A DNA stretch of 64,000 nt from Streptomyces parvus. GTDB taxonomy: Bacteria; Actinomycetota; Actinomycetes; Streptomycetales; Streptomycetaceae. Shown here in pieces: positions 50,786 through 61,968 of this stretch (position 1 is its first letter; each line of letters starts with the position of its first letter). The stretch covers positions 3,658,001 through 3,722,000 of the forward strand of contig NZ_CP135079.1 in assembly GCF_032121415.1 (NCBI RefSeq), given 5' to 3'. The position numbers and the translations under genes are program-made. The notes under the pieces are model-generated. The model did not search any database, had not been told where the DNA came from, and saw only the letters and a program-made list of their open reading frames with translations.

Positions 50786-50806
50786 CTTGAGTGGAATAGA
50801 CTCAAC
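50786..50806. promoter_or_regulatory. HAIR operator (HspR site, clpB promoter)
   Basis: CTTGAGT-N7-ACTCAAC, one mismatch to the HAIR consensus, 74 nt before clpB. Places clpB in the HspR regulon with the dnaK operon of this window. Confidence 0.9.
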
Positions 50807-50879
50807 TTTGTGTACGTTGAATAAGTCAATGTGAGATGCAGGTACGCACGCCCCCAGCTGCGAGGAGGAGTAACCACCC

Positions 50880-53471
<2,592 letters not shown>

Positions 53472-53629
53472 CCGACGGTCACGGGCCGTCGCACGCTGTG
53501 AGCGAACGCTCGGCGAGCCCCGTATCGCCACGCTGTCTGTCAGCTTGTGGCTGATCGGGGCCGCCGGGGCTTGCCATGCCCCGCCCGCCATGGGAGAGGA
53601 TGGCCGCAACCGCACGAAGGGAAATAACG

Positions 53630-54175
53630 GTGAGCATCGATCCGTCCTCGATTCCTAATTTCGGGGGCCAGCCCGAACCGCAGGCGGCAGGACCGGAGGG
53701 CCCCGTCGTCCCTGACCAGGACCTCGTCAAGCAGCTCCTCGACCAGATGGAGCTGAAGTACGTCGTCGACGACGAGGGCGACCTCGCGGCGCCGTGGGAG
53801 GAGTTCCGGACGTACTTCATGTTCCGCGGCGAGGCGGAGCAGCAGGTCTTCTCGGTCCGTACGTTCTACGACCGCCCGCACGACCTGGACCAGCGTCCTG
53901 TCCTGCTGGACGCCATCGACGACTGGAACCGCCGCACCCTGTGGCCCAAGGTCTACACCCACGCCCACGAGGGCGAGGAGGGCGAGACGGGTTCCGTCCG
54001 GCTGATCGGTGAGGCGCAGATGCTCATCGGCACCGGCGTCAGCCTGGAGCACTTCGTCTCCTCGACGGTGAGCTGGGTGCGCGCCTCGATCGAGTTCGAC
54101 AAGTGGCTCGCCGAGCGCCTCGGCATCCAGCCCGCCGAGGGCAAGACGGACGGCGAGGAGCCCGCGGGCGCCTGA
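53630..54175 (+). CDS. YbjN-domain protein
   Basis: A protein of 181 residues from GTG 53,630 (GAAGGG upstream). YbjN / type III secretion chaperone-like fold: LVKQLLDQMELKYVVDDEGDLAAPWEEFRTYFMFRGEAEQQVFSVRTFYDRP and LLDAIDDWNRRTLWPKVYTH, GVSLEHFVSSTVSWVRASIEFDKWL. Such proteins are abundant in actinobacteria; role unclear (probably chaperone-like). Confidence 0.85.
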   Translation: MSIDPSSIPNFGGQPEPQAAGPEGPVVPDQDLVKQLLDQMELKYVVDDEGDLAAPWEEFRTYFMFRGEAEQQVFSVRTFYDRPHDLDQRPVLLDAIDDWNRRTLWPKVYTHAHEGEEGETGSVRLIGEAQMLIGTGVSLEHFVSSTVSWVRASIEFDKWLAERLGIQPAEGKTDGEEPAGA

Positions 54176-54187
54176 GCACCGGGTCCA

Positions 54188-54226
54188 CGGCCCGGGCAGC
54201 GGTCATCGCGACCGCCGCCCGGGCCG
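54188..54226. terminator. Bidirectional terminator
   Basis: CGGCCCGGGC..CGGT / ACCG..GCCCGGGCCG between the convergent YbjN and aminotransferase genes. Confidence 0.75.
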
Positions 54227-54245
54227 TTGCCGTACCCCTGGGGGC

Positions 54246-55412
54246 TCAGCCCAGCCGGGCCAGCCGCTCCACCGCCGCCTCCAGCACGTCGTCCCTCTTG
54301 CAGAACGTGAAGCGGACCTGGCTGCGGCCCGCCTCCGGGTCGTCGTAGAAGACCGAGTTCGGCACCGCCGCCACCCCGCAGCGCTCCGGCAGCGCGCGGC
54401 AGAAGGCGTACGCGTCCTCGTCGCCGAACGGGGAGATGTCGGTGGTGATGAAGTACGTCCCCTCCGGCTCGTACACCCGGAAGCCCGCGGCGCGCAGGCC
54501 CTTCGCCAGCAGGTCCCGCTTGCGGTGCATGTCCGCGCGGAAAGCGGTGAAGAACGTGTCCGGCAGGGCGAGCGCCTCGGCGATCGCGTACTGGAACGGG
54601 CCCCCGCTGACGAAGGTCAGATACTGCTTCGCCGCGCGCACCGCCGCCACCAGCGGCGCGTCACCGGTCACCCAGCCGATCTTCCACCCGGTGTACGAGA
54701 ACGTCTTCCCCGACGACGAGACGGACACCGTCCGCTCGCGCATCCCGGGGAGCGCGGCGATCGGGTGGTGCGCCCCGGTGAAGACGAGGTGCTCGTAGAC
54801 CTCGTCGGTCACCACCAGGAGGTCGAGCTCCACCGCGAGGGCCGCGATCCCGGACAGTTCGTCGGGGGTGAGCACCGTGCCGGTCGGGTTGTGCGGGGTG
54901 TTCAGCAGCAGGAGGCGGGTGCGCGGGGTGATCAGGGTGCGCAGTTCGCCGAGGTCCGGGCGGAAGTCCGGGGCGCGCAGGGTGAGCGGTACGCGCTTCG
55001 CACCCGCCATGGCGATGCAGGCGGCGTACGAGTCGTAGTACGGCTCGAACGCGATGACCTCGTCGTCCGGTTCGAGGAGGGCGAGCAGCGAGGCGGCGAT
55101 CGCCTCCGTTGCCCCGGTCGTCACCAGCACCTCCGTCTCCGGGGACCAGGTCAGGCCGTAGAAGCGCTCCTGGTGGGCGGCGACGGCGTTCCGGAGCTCC
55201 GGGACCCCGGGGCCGGGCGGGTACTGGTTGCCGTGGCCGGCGCGCAGCGCCCGGACCGCCGCCTCCCGGATCTCCTCGGGTCCGTCGGTGTCGGGGAAGC
55301 CCTGGCCGAGGTTGATGGAGCCGGTCCGCCCGGCCAGCGCGGACATCTCGGCGAAGATCGTCGTGCCGAACGCGGCGAGGCGGCGGTTGAGCAGCGGTCG
55401 TCCCTGTGTCAT
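54246..55412 (-). CDS. PLP-dependent aminotransferase (class I)
   Basis: A protein of 388 residues from ATG 55,412 (MTQGRPLLNRRLAAFGTTIFAEMSALA). Fold-type I aminotransferase: INLGQGFPDTDGPEEI, VTTGATEAIAA, NTPHNPTGTVLTPDEL and the PLP-lysine in SVSSSGKTFSYTGWKIGW, final Arg in SQVRFTFCKR. Closest in appearance to N-succinyldiaminopimelate/kynurenine-type aminotransferases. Substrate not determined. Confidence 0.9.
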   Translation of the reverse strand: MTQGRPLLNRRLAAFGTTIFAEMSALAGRTGSINLGQGFPDTDGPEEIREAAVRALRAGHGNQYPPGPGVPELRNAVAAHQERFYGLTWSPETEVLVTTGATEAIAASLLALLEPDDEVIAFEPYYDSYAACIAMAGAKRVPLTLRAPDFRPDLGELRTLITPRTRLLLLNTPHNPTGTVLTPDELSGIAALAVELDLLVVTDEVYEHLVFTGAHHPIAALPGMRERTVSVSSSGKTFSYTGWKIGWVTGDAPLVAAVRAAKQYLTFVSGGPFQYAIAEALALPDTFFTAFRADMHRKRDLLAKGLRAAGFRVYEPEGTYFITTDISPFGDEDAYAFCRALPERCGVAAVPNSVFYDDPEAGRSQVRFTFCKRDDVLEAAVERLARLG

Positions 55413-55548
55413 GGCGCCATCCTGGGCCGAAGCTCTGGAGTTGCTCAAGTCCGCTTTGACGCGCGGGGGCCATGGGAATCCCCCTGTCACAACAACGGGG
55501 AAGCGACGGGGGACCTCGCTTCGGGGGAAGGAAAGGCGGGTGGGGGCC

Positions 55549-55827
55549 ATGGGCGTCTTCATCGCGGTGCTGATCTCGGTGCTCGTCGTCGGAGGACTGC
55601 TGGCCGTTCTGCGGGCCACCGGCGGGAGCAGGACGGCGCACGCGCGCACCAAGGGCCGGCGTTCCTCGTCGGCGTCGGCGGGCGGCGAGAGTCTCGGCGC
55701 CGGTGACTCCGGCGGCAGCTGGTGGTCGTCGGGCGACTCCGGGTCCGGCAGCGACTCCGGCTCGGGCGGGCACTCCTGCGGCGGCGGCTCGTCGTGCGGG
55801 GGCGGCTGCGGCGGGGGCAGCAGCTGA
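55549..55827 (+). CDS. Small membrane protein with Ser/Gly/Cys-rich tail
   Basis: A protein of 92 residues from ATG 55,549. One N-terminal membrane helix (MGVFIAVLISVLVVGGLLAVL), a basic patch, then a low-complexity Ser/Gly tail ending in CGGGSSCGGGCGGGSS. No family recognised. Terminator at 55,871. Confidence 0.65.
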   Translation: MGVFIAVLISVLVVGGLLAVLRATGGSRTAHARTKGRRSSSASAGGESLGAGDSGGSWWSSGDSGSGSDSGSGGHSCGGGSSCGGGCGGGSS

Positions 55828-55870
55828 CCGGGCTGTCCAACGACCGATCACCGGCAGGGACTCGGTGGCG

Positions 55871-55902
55871 GGCGTCCGGAGGGTGAACTCCCTTCGGGCG
55901 CC
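55871..55902 (+). terminator. Intrinsic terminator
   Basis: GGCG.CCG.AGGG / CCCT.CGG.CGCC stem followed by TTTTT, after the small membrane protein gene. Confidence 0.8.
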
Positions 55903-56151
55903 TTTTTGTTGAGCGACGCGGACGTTTTCGGTTGAACAGTTGAACCGTGGGGCCCCCGAGGGGATGGAAACCACGGCAAGTTGGGCGAAAACGCTGTGAG
56001 TGCGGCGTACTTCGTGATTCCCTCGTCGAAGAGAACATTCAGCCCTCGGACCCCAGTTGGACCAGATCGGGCGCCCCTCACCTCCCACGCGCAGTCATCG
56101 GAGGGCGTTCCGCTGTCCATGTGTGTCCACGTGTGTTTGCGGAGCCCATCC

Positions 56152-56673
56152 ATGCTCACCACCCTCCAGACGGCCTATTCCGATACCCGCGCCGCCGACC
56201 TGGCCTGGATGCTGGGGCGGGAGCCGCTGCCCGCCCTCGCGGTCCTCGACCTCCGGTTCGACGGCGCCGAACTCCAGTTGAGGCTGCTCGGCGCCTCCCA
56301 CCAGGTGCTCCTCCAGGAGGAGCACGGGGTCTGTTCCGAGACCGTGGCCTGTATGCCCGGCAGCAGCACCCCCCTGCCCCTCGGCGTCTCGAAGCGCCTC
56401 GGGGACCGGGAGTACGAATTCGCGGCACGGGTGGAGACCCTGACCCAGGGGCAGTTCGCCGGGCGCGCTCAGGAGCTGCTCGCCCTGGTGAGCGACCACC
56501 CGCACGGGCTGGTGGGCACTTTTCCCGGGAGCCCGTACGCCTTCACCGCGATGCTCGCCCAGCGCACGGAGGGGCAGGTGCGGTGGCGCACCTGGCACGC
56601 GTACCCGCAGGAGGGGCAGTTGGTGGTGACCCGGACCCGGGTCGGCGTGCGGATTCCCGCGTCAGCGGCCTGA
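56152..56673 (+). CDS. DUF2617-family protein
   Basis: A protein of 173 residues from ATG 56,152 (GGAG upstream; MLTTLQTAYSDTRAADLAWML). LHVLGASHQVLL-like LRLLGASHQVLLQEEHG and AYPQEGQLVVTRTRVGVRIP match DUF2617, which in Streptomyces is located next to the spermidine-synthase-like gene. Function unknown. Confidence 0.85.
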   Translation: MLTTLQTAYSDTRAADLAWMLGREPLPALAVLDLRFDGAELQLRLLGASHQVLLQEEHGVCSETVACMPGSSTPLPLGVSKRLGDREYEFAARVETLTQGQFAGRAQELLALVSDHPHGLVGTFPGSPYAFTAMLAQRTEGQVRWRTWHAYPQEGQLVVTRTRVGVRIPASAA

Positions 56674-56740
56674 GTGGCCAGGGCACTTACACCCGTGTGG
56701 GTGACAAGGTGCGACGGTGTCGTGACGTAGCGTTCGCGTC

Positions 56741-58339
56741 ATGATCGACCAGCAGATGCCGCTGCGAGGGGGCGCGGCGCGGCTTCCCGTACGGCCGAGG
56801 ACCGGCCGGTTCCTCGTGCTGGCCGCGGTCTTCGTCTGCGCCGCCTGCGGTCTCGTCTACGAACTCGAACTGGTCGCGCTCGCCTCCTATCTCGTCGGCG
56901 ATTCGGTCACCCAGGCGTCCGTCGTGCTCTCCGTGATGGTGTTCGCGATGGGCATCGGATCCCTTCTCGCGAAACGTTTGCGCTGCCGTGCCGCCGTCGG
57001 GTTCGGGATGATCGAGGCGGCCCTCGCCCTGGTCGGCGGCTCCTCGGCGCTGGTCCTCTACGCTTCGTTCGCCTGGCTCGGCGATTCCCAGTACGCCCTG
57101 GTCGGGTTCTCGCTGGCGATCGGGGTGCTGATCGGTGCGGAGATCCCGCTGCTGATGACGCTGATCCAGCGTGTCGACCGGCAGGACGCGGGCGGGGCCG
57201 TCGCCGATCTCTTCGCCGCCGACTACGTGGGCGCGCTGGTCGGCGGGCTCGCGTTCCCCTTTCTGCTGCTGCCGATGCTGGGGCAGTTGACCGGTGCGCT
57301 GTTCACCGGCGCGGTCAACGCGGCGGCGGGCGGGGCGCTCGTCCTGTGGGTGTTCCGGCGCGATCTGAGCCCCCGCTCCCGCTGGCTCCTCGTCCTGGCC
57401 AATGCCTCGGTGATCGCGGTGCTGGCCACCGCCACGGTGCTGGTCGACGACTTCGAGCGGGCGGCGCGGCGGGCGGTGTACGGGGACCAGGTGCGGGTCG
57501 CCGTGCAGACCGGGGTGCAGGAGGTCGTGGTGACCGGTGCCGACCGGGACTCCCTCGGCCTCTATCTGGACGGCCGGCTGCGGGTCAGCGCCCGCGACGA
57601 GTACCGCTACCACGAGGCGCTGGTGCACCCCGCGATGAACGGGGCCCGCGCCCGGGTGCTCATCCTCGGCGGCGGCGACGGCCTCGCCGCCCGCGAGGTG
57701 CTGCGCTACCGGGACGTGCGCGCGGTCACCGTCGTCGAGCTGGACCCCGCCGTCACCCGACTGGCCCGTACCGACCCCGCCCTCTCCGAGTTGAACGGCC
57801 ACGCCTTCCGCGACCCCCGGCTCACGGTGGTCGGGGCGGACGCCTTCCCCTGGCTCCGGGCCGACCACGGCCGGTACGACGTGGTGGTCTCCGACCTCCC
57901 GGACCCGGGCATCACCGCGAGTACGAAGCTGTATTCGGCCGAGTTCTACGGGCTGATCGCGGAGGCCCTGGCCCCGGACGGGCGGCTCGTGGTGCACGCC
58001 GGACCGCTGGGGGCCCGGCCGCGGACCTTCTGGACGGTGGAGGCATCGGTGCGCGCGGGCGGCCTCGCGACCCGCCCCTACCGCGTCACCGGCCGGTACG
58101 CGGGTTTCGCCGCGAGCCCGGACCGGGGCGGCGGGGAGGACCGGGAGCGGGAGGACTGGGGCTTCCTCCTCGCCGGCCCGGGCGAGGCCCCCCGGGCCGC
58201 GCTGGCCGCCGGAGGGCCCGAGCCGCGCTCGCTGCGGGGCCGGGAGCTGCGCGAGGGAGCGCGGGCCGCGGCCGAGGCCCGGCTGCCGGGGCTGCTCCCC
58301 TCGACGCTGGTCCACCCGAGGTACTGGGAAGAGACGTGA
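56741..58339 (+). CDS. Polyamine aminopropyltransferase-like protein with membrane domain
   Basis: A protein of 532 residues. Six or seven transmembrane helices (residues ~25-240) precede a spermidine-synthase-type Rossmann domain: [52 protein letters not shown] and VVSDLPDPG. The Asp pair of SpeE proteins is present (DLPDP). Membrane-fused SpeE-like proteins are common in actinobacteria; whether this one makes spermidine is unknown. Confidence 0.88.
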   Translation: MIDQQMPLRGGAARLPVRPRTGRFLVLAAVFVCAACGLVYELELVALASYLVGDSVTQASVVLSVMVFAMGIGSLLAKRLRCRAAVGFGMIEAALALVGGSSALVLYASFAWLGDSQYALVGFSLAIGVLIGAEIPLLMTLIQRVDRQDAGGAVADLFAADYVGALVGGLAFPFLLLPMLGQLTGALFTGAVNAAAGGALVLWVFRRDLSPRSRWLLVLANASVIAVLATATVLVDDFERAARRAVYGDQVRVAVQTGVQEVVVTGADRDSLGLYLDGRLRVSARDEYRYHEALVHPAMNGARARVLILGGGDGLAAREVLRYRDVRAVTVVELDPAVTRLARTDPALSELNGHAFRDPRLTVVGADAFPWLRADHGRYDVVVSDLPDPGITASTKLYSAEFYGLIAEALAPDGRLVVHAGPLGARPRTFWTVEASVRAGGLATRPYRVTGRYAGFAASPDRGGGEDREREDWGFLLAGPGEAPRAALAAGGPEPRSLRGRELREGARAAAEARLPGLLPSTLVHPRYWEET

Positions 58340-58417
58340 GCCCGCCGTGCGCGGTCCTCGGCTTTCGGCGGCCGAAGCGCTGACGTTCGGGGCCGTGGCC
58401 GATTAGGCTCGGTTGCC

Positions 58418-59287
58418 ATGGAGCATGAGGTGTTCGTTCCGGTTCCCGTCCCGACCCTGCTGCGCACTCTGGGCGATCCCGCCCGGGTCGCCCGCTGTGT
58501 CCCCGGCCTCCAGCAGGACGCCGACGCGTCGGCGTCGCCCCTGGCGGGCCGGCTGAAGCTGCGGGCCGGCGGCCACACCATCACCTACCGGGGCGAGCTG
58601 CGGCTCACCGGCCCGGAGGGAGACCGCTTCTCCGTCACCGGGAAGGGTGTGGAGGCCCGGGGCACCGGTGCGGTCGAGCTGGCCCTGACCATCGGCCTCA
58701 CGGCGGCGGACGGCGGGACGACGATCGCATACAGCGGTACGGCCGACGGGGACGGGCGGCTGGTCGAGCTGGAGGAGGGCGCGGCGCTCGCGGCCGCCCA
58801 CCGGCTCCTGGACCGCTTCACCCAGCAGCTGGTGACGGAGTCCCTGGCGGCGCGGGATGACGGGCACGCCGACGCCGACACGGGCGCCGACGCGGACGAC
58901 GCCGTTGCCGCGGAGGGGCTTGAGGGCGACGAGAGCGACGGGGCCGACGCCGTTGCCGTGGAGGGGCTTGAGGGCGACGAGAGCGACGACGGCTCCGGGT
59001 CCGTCTTCGACTCGCCCGTGCCGCCGCCCTCGCTCGACCCCGTCGCCGGGGTGGAGTTCACCGTTCCGGACGAACTGCCCGCCGAGGCCGCACACGCCCG
59101 CCGCACCATGATCGGACGCAGCGCCGAGGAGGTCGACCACGCACCGCCGCGCGGCCGCTACGCCCCCGTGCCCTCCCCGGAGGCGGGCGGTGCGAGCACC
59201 ACCCTGCGGTGGGTCGCCCCCGCCGCCGCCCTCGCGCTCGCCTCCGCCGTGGTGCTGGGCCGTGCGTTGCGGCGCCGGAGGCCGTGA
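58418..59287 (+). CDS. SRPBCC (CoxG-like) protein with C-terminal membrane anchor
   Basis: A protein of 289 residues. Residues 1-145 form a CoxG/SRPBCC lipid- or ligand-binding fold (MEHEVFVPVPVPTLLRTLGDPARVARCVPGLQ). An acidic linker with a duplicated 16-residue unit (AVAAEGLEGDESDGAD / AVAVEGLEGDESDDG) follows, and a C-terminal transmembrane helix ([29 protein letters not shown]). Role unknown; CoxG relatives assist CO dehydrogenase or carry isoprenoids, but no such genes are near. Confidence 0.83.
   Translation: MEHEVFVPVPVPTLLRTLGDPARVARCVPGLQQDADASASPLAGRLKLRAGGHTITYRGELRLTGPEGDRFSVTGKGVEARGTGAVELALTIGLTAADGGTTIAYSGTADGDGRLVELEEGAALAAAHRLLDRFTQQLVTESLAARDDGHADADTGADADDAVAAEGLEGDESDGADAVAVEGLEGDESDDGSGSVFDSPVPPPSLDPVAGVEFTVPDELPAEAAHARRTMIGRSAEEVDHAPPRGRYAPVPSPEAGGASTTLRWVAPAAALALASAVVLGRALRRRRP
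58898..58990 (+). repeat. 48-bp tandem repeat in SRPBCC gene
   Basis: Two in-frame copies (58,898 and 58,946) with near-perfect identity, encoding the acidic linker unit. Fresh-looking duplication. Confidence 0.85.
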
Positions 59288-59307
59288 GCCGCCAGTAGGG
59301 TCGTCGG

Positions 59308-60114
59308 GTGAGCAGCAGCGAAGAGAACGTCAGGCTGACCGTCGGCGCAGCCGAGTTGACCGTCGACCCCGTGCACGGCTGCCGGATCAGCAGCCTGCGG
59401 ATCGGGCCCACCGAACTGCTCCGCCAGGGCGATCGGTACGGCTGCTTCCCGATGGTCCCCTGGTGCGGACGTACGGGGTACGGGCAGTTCCGCAACGGCG
59501 ACGAGCTCCACGAGCTGCCGCTGAACTCCCCGCCGCACGCCATCCACGGCACCGGCCGGGACACTTCCTGGCACCCCGCCCACACGGCCGCCGACCTGGC
59601 CGAGGGTCGGGCGGCCTTCTACTACGACCTCGCGAAGCCCTGGCCGTACGAGGGCCGGGTGACGCAGACCTTCGAGCTGACCGAGGACACGCTCACGCTG
59701 GGGCTCGCCGTCGAGACGTACGGCACCTCCTTCCCGGCCCAGGCCGGCTGGCACCCCTGGTTCCACCGCACCCTCGACGGCCGGGACGCCGAGCTGTCCT
59801 TCGACGCCGCCTGGCAGGAGGAGCGGGGCGGGGACCATCTGCCGACCGGGCGGCGCACCGACCCGCGACCCGGTCCGTGGGACGACTGCTTCGGCATGCC
59901 CGACGGCGTGGACGTGAAGATCACCTGGCCGGAGCGGCTGGAGCTGACGGTGAAGAGCCGCGGCGAGTGGGTGGTGGTCTACGACGAGCAGGACGAGGCC
60001 GTCTGCGTGGAACCGCAGTCCGGTCCGCCGAACGGGCTGAACACCGCGCCCCGCCTGGTGACCCCGATCGACCCGCTGGAGATGACCACGACCTGGAGCT
60101 GGACGCGGCTCTGA
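59308..60114 (+). CDS. Aldose 1-epimerase family protein
   Basis: A protein of 268 residues from GTG 59,308. Galactose-mutarotase fold with YGCFPMVPWCGRTGYGQF, HAIHGTGRDTSW (catalytic His), GWHPWFHRTL (second His) and YDEQDEAVCVEPQSGPPNG (catalytic Glu). It would interconvert alpha and beta sugars. Confidence 0.9.
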   Translation: MSSSEENVRLTVGAAELTVDPVHGCRISSLRIGPTELLRQGDRYGCFPMVPWCGRTGYGQFRNGDELHELPLNSPPHAIHGTGRDTSWHPAHTAADLAEGRAAFYYDLAKPWPYEGRVTQTFELTEDTLTLGLAVETYGTSFPAQAGWHPWFHRTLDGRDAELSFDAAWQEERGGDHLPTGRRTDPRPGPWDDCFGMPDGVDVKITWPERLELTVKSRGEWVVVYDEQDEAVCVEPQSGPPNGLNTAPRLVTPIDPLEMTTTWSWTRL

Positions 60115-60162
60115 CCCGGTGCCCGGCGGTGGGCCCGTGCGGCACCGCTTACCCTCGTGGAC

Positions 60163-60702
60163 ATGACTGACGTACGCGCTGACCTGCTCCAGCAGATCAA
60201 GGACAAGGCCGTGGTGCACGGCAAGGTGACCCTTTCCTCGGGTCTGGAAGCCGACTGGTACATCGACCTGCGCCGGATCACGCTGGACGGCAAGGCCGCG
60301 CCGCTGGTCGGGCAGGTCATGCTCGACGCCACCGCCGAGCTGGACTACGACTGCGTCGGCGGGCTGACGCTCGGGGCCGACCCGGTCGCCACCTCGATGC
60401 TGCACGCCTCCGCCGCCCGGGGTAAGAGCCTGGACGCCTTCGTCGTCCGCAAGGCGCAGAAGGCGCACGGGATGCAGCGCCGGATCGAGGGCACGGACGT
60501 CAAGGGCCGCCGCTGCCTGGTCGTCGAGGACACCTCGACCACGGGCGGCTCGCCCCTGACCGCCGTCGAGGCGGTCCGTGAGGCGGGCGGCGAGGTCGTC
60601 GCCGTCGCCGTGATCGTCGAGCGCGGGGCCGCCCCGGCCATCGCCGAGGCCGGTCTGCCGTACGTCCACGTGTACTCGGTGGCCGATCTCGACCTGGGCT
60701 GA
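60163..60702 (+). CDS. pyrE: Orotate phosphoribosyltransferase
   Basis: A protein of 179 residues from ATG 60,163. HGKVTLSSGLEADWYIDLRR, VGGLTLGADPVATSML, DAFVVRKAQKAHGMQRRIEG and the PRPP loop CLVVEDTSTTGGSPLTAVEAV. It makes OMP in pyrimidine synthesis. The gene stands apart from other pyr genes, as in other Streptomyces. Confidence 0.95.
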   Translation: MTDVRADLLQQIKDKAVVHGKVTLSSGLEADWYIDLRRITLDGKAAPLVGQVMLDATAELDYDCVGGLTLGADPVATSMLHASAARGKSLDAFVVRKAQKAHGMQRRIEGTDVKGRRCLVVEDTSTTGGSPLTAVEAVREAGGEVVAVAVIVERGAAPAIAEAGLPYVHVYSVADLDLG

Positions 60703-60710
60703 ACCCGCTC

Positions 60711-60740
60711 CGGACCCGGTTTCACGTGAAACCGGGTCCG
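60711..60740. promoter_or_regulatory. parS-like site embedded in 30-bp perfect palindrome
   Basis: A perfect 30-bp inverted repeat CGGACCCGG-tttcac/gtgaaa-CCGGGTCCG directly behind pyrE. Its centre, 60,719-60,732, is GTTTCACGTGAAAC, the exact 14-bp ParB-binding consensus of Streptomyces. In RNA it also forms a strong terminator hairpin for pyrE. Confidence 0.88.
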
Positions 60741-60847
60741 CCGGGTGGAGCCCGGGGGCAAGTCTGGGAAGATGGGGGCGACGATGACGTCGCCCCCAGG
60801 TCAGGGACTCACAGCCTGCACACCCGCACATCCCAAGGAGCGGTCAG

Positions 60848-61879
60848 ATGCCCATCGCAACCCCCGAGGCCTACGCCGAGATGCTCGACCGGGCAAAGGC
60901 GGGCAAGTTCGCCTACCCGGCCATCAACGTGACCTCGTCCCAGACCCTGCACGCCGCGCTGCGCGGCTTCGCGGAGGCCGAGAGCGACGGCATCGTCCAG
61001 ATCTCCACCGGTGGTGCGGAGTTCCTGGGCGGCCAGTACAGCAAGGACATGGTCACGGGCGCCGTCGCCCTGGCCGAGTTCGCCCACATCGTTGCCGCGA
61101 AGTACGACGTCACCATCGCGCTGCACACCGACCACTGCCCCAAGGACAAGCTGGACGGGTACGTACGTCCGCTGCTCGACGTCTCCGCCGAGCGCGTCGC
61201 CAAGGGTCTGAACCCGCTGTTCCAGTCCCACATGTGGGACGGTTCGGCCGAGACCCTCGCCGACAACCTGGCCATCGGCCAGGAGCTGCTGGCCAAGGCC
61301 GCCGCCGCCAAGATCATCCTTGAGGTCGAGATCACCCCGACCGGCGGTGAGGAGGACGGCGTCACGCACGAGATCAACGACGAGCTGTACACGACCGTCG
61401 ACGACGCGCTGCGTACCGCCGAGGCGCTCGGCCTGGGCGAGAAGGGCCGCTACCTGCTGGCCGCCTCCTTCGGCAACGTCCACGGTGTCTACAAGCCGGG
61501 CAACGTCGTGCTCCGCCCCGAGCTGCTGAAGGACCTCCAGGCGGGCGTCTCCGAGAAGTACGGCAAGCCGGCCGGCAGCCAGCCGTTCGACTTCGTCTTC
61601 CACGGCGGCTCGGGCTCCACCGCCGAGGAGATCGTCACCGCGCTGGAGAACGGCGTCGTGAAGATGAACCTCGACACCGACACCCAGTACGCCTTCACCC
61701 GCCCGGTCGCGGACCACATGTTCCGCAACTACGACGGTGTCCTGAAGGTCGACGGCGAGGTCGGCAACAAGAAGACCTACGACCCCCGCACCTGGGGCAA
61801 GCTCGCCGAGGCCGGCATGGCCGCGCGCGTCACCGAGGCCTGCGCGAACCTGCGCTCCACGGGCACGAAGCTGAAGTAG
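60848..61879 (+). CDS. fbaA: Class II fructose-bisphosphate aldolase
   Basis: A protein of 343 residues (AAGGAG upstream). HTDHCPKDKLDGYVRP holds the zinc and catalytic Asp; ILEVEITPTGGEEDGV, AASFGNVHGVYKPGNV and VFHGGSGSTAEEI complete the zinc/phosphate site; class IIA length. Cleaves fructose-1,6-bisphosphate in glycolysis. Confidence 0.97.
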   Translation: MPIATPEAYAEMLDRAKAGKFAYPAINVTSSQTLHAALRGFAEAESDGIVQISTGGAEFLGGQYSKDMVTGAVALAEFAHIVAAKYDVTIALHTDHCPKDKLDGYVRPLLDVSAERVAKGLNPLFQSHMWDGSAETLADNLAIGQELLAKAAAAKIILEVEITPTGGEEDGVTHEINDELYTTVDDALRTAEALGLGEKGRYLLAASFGNVHGVYKPGNVVLRPELLKDLQAGVSEKYGKPAGSQPFDFVFHGGSGSTAEEIVTALENGVVKMNLDTDTQYAFTRPVADHMFRNYDGVLKVDGEVGNKKTYDPRTWGKLAEAGMAARVTEACANLRSTGTKLK

Positions 61880-61906
61880 TCACCCGTCCGCACGGACGTA
61901 CGGTGC

Positions 61907-61938
61907 CGGGCCCGGTCCTCCTCGGAGGGCCGGGCCCG
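61907..61938 (+). terminator. Terminator after fba
   Basis: CGGGCCCGG.CCTC / GGAGG.CCGGGCCCG hairpin 28 nt after the stop. Confidence 0.82.
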
Positions 61939-61968
61939 ACGCCGTGCCGGGAGAGAAGAGGATCTGCT

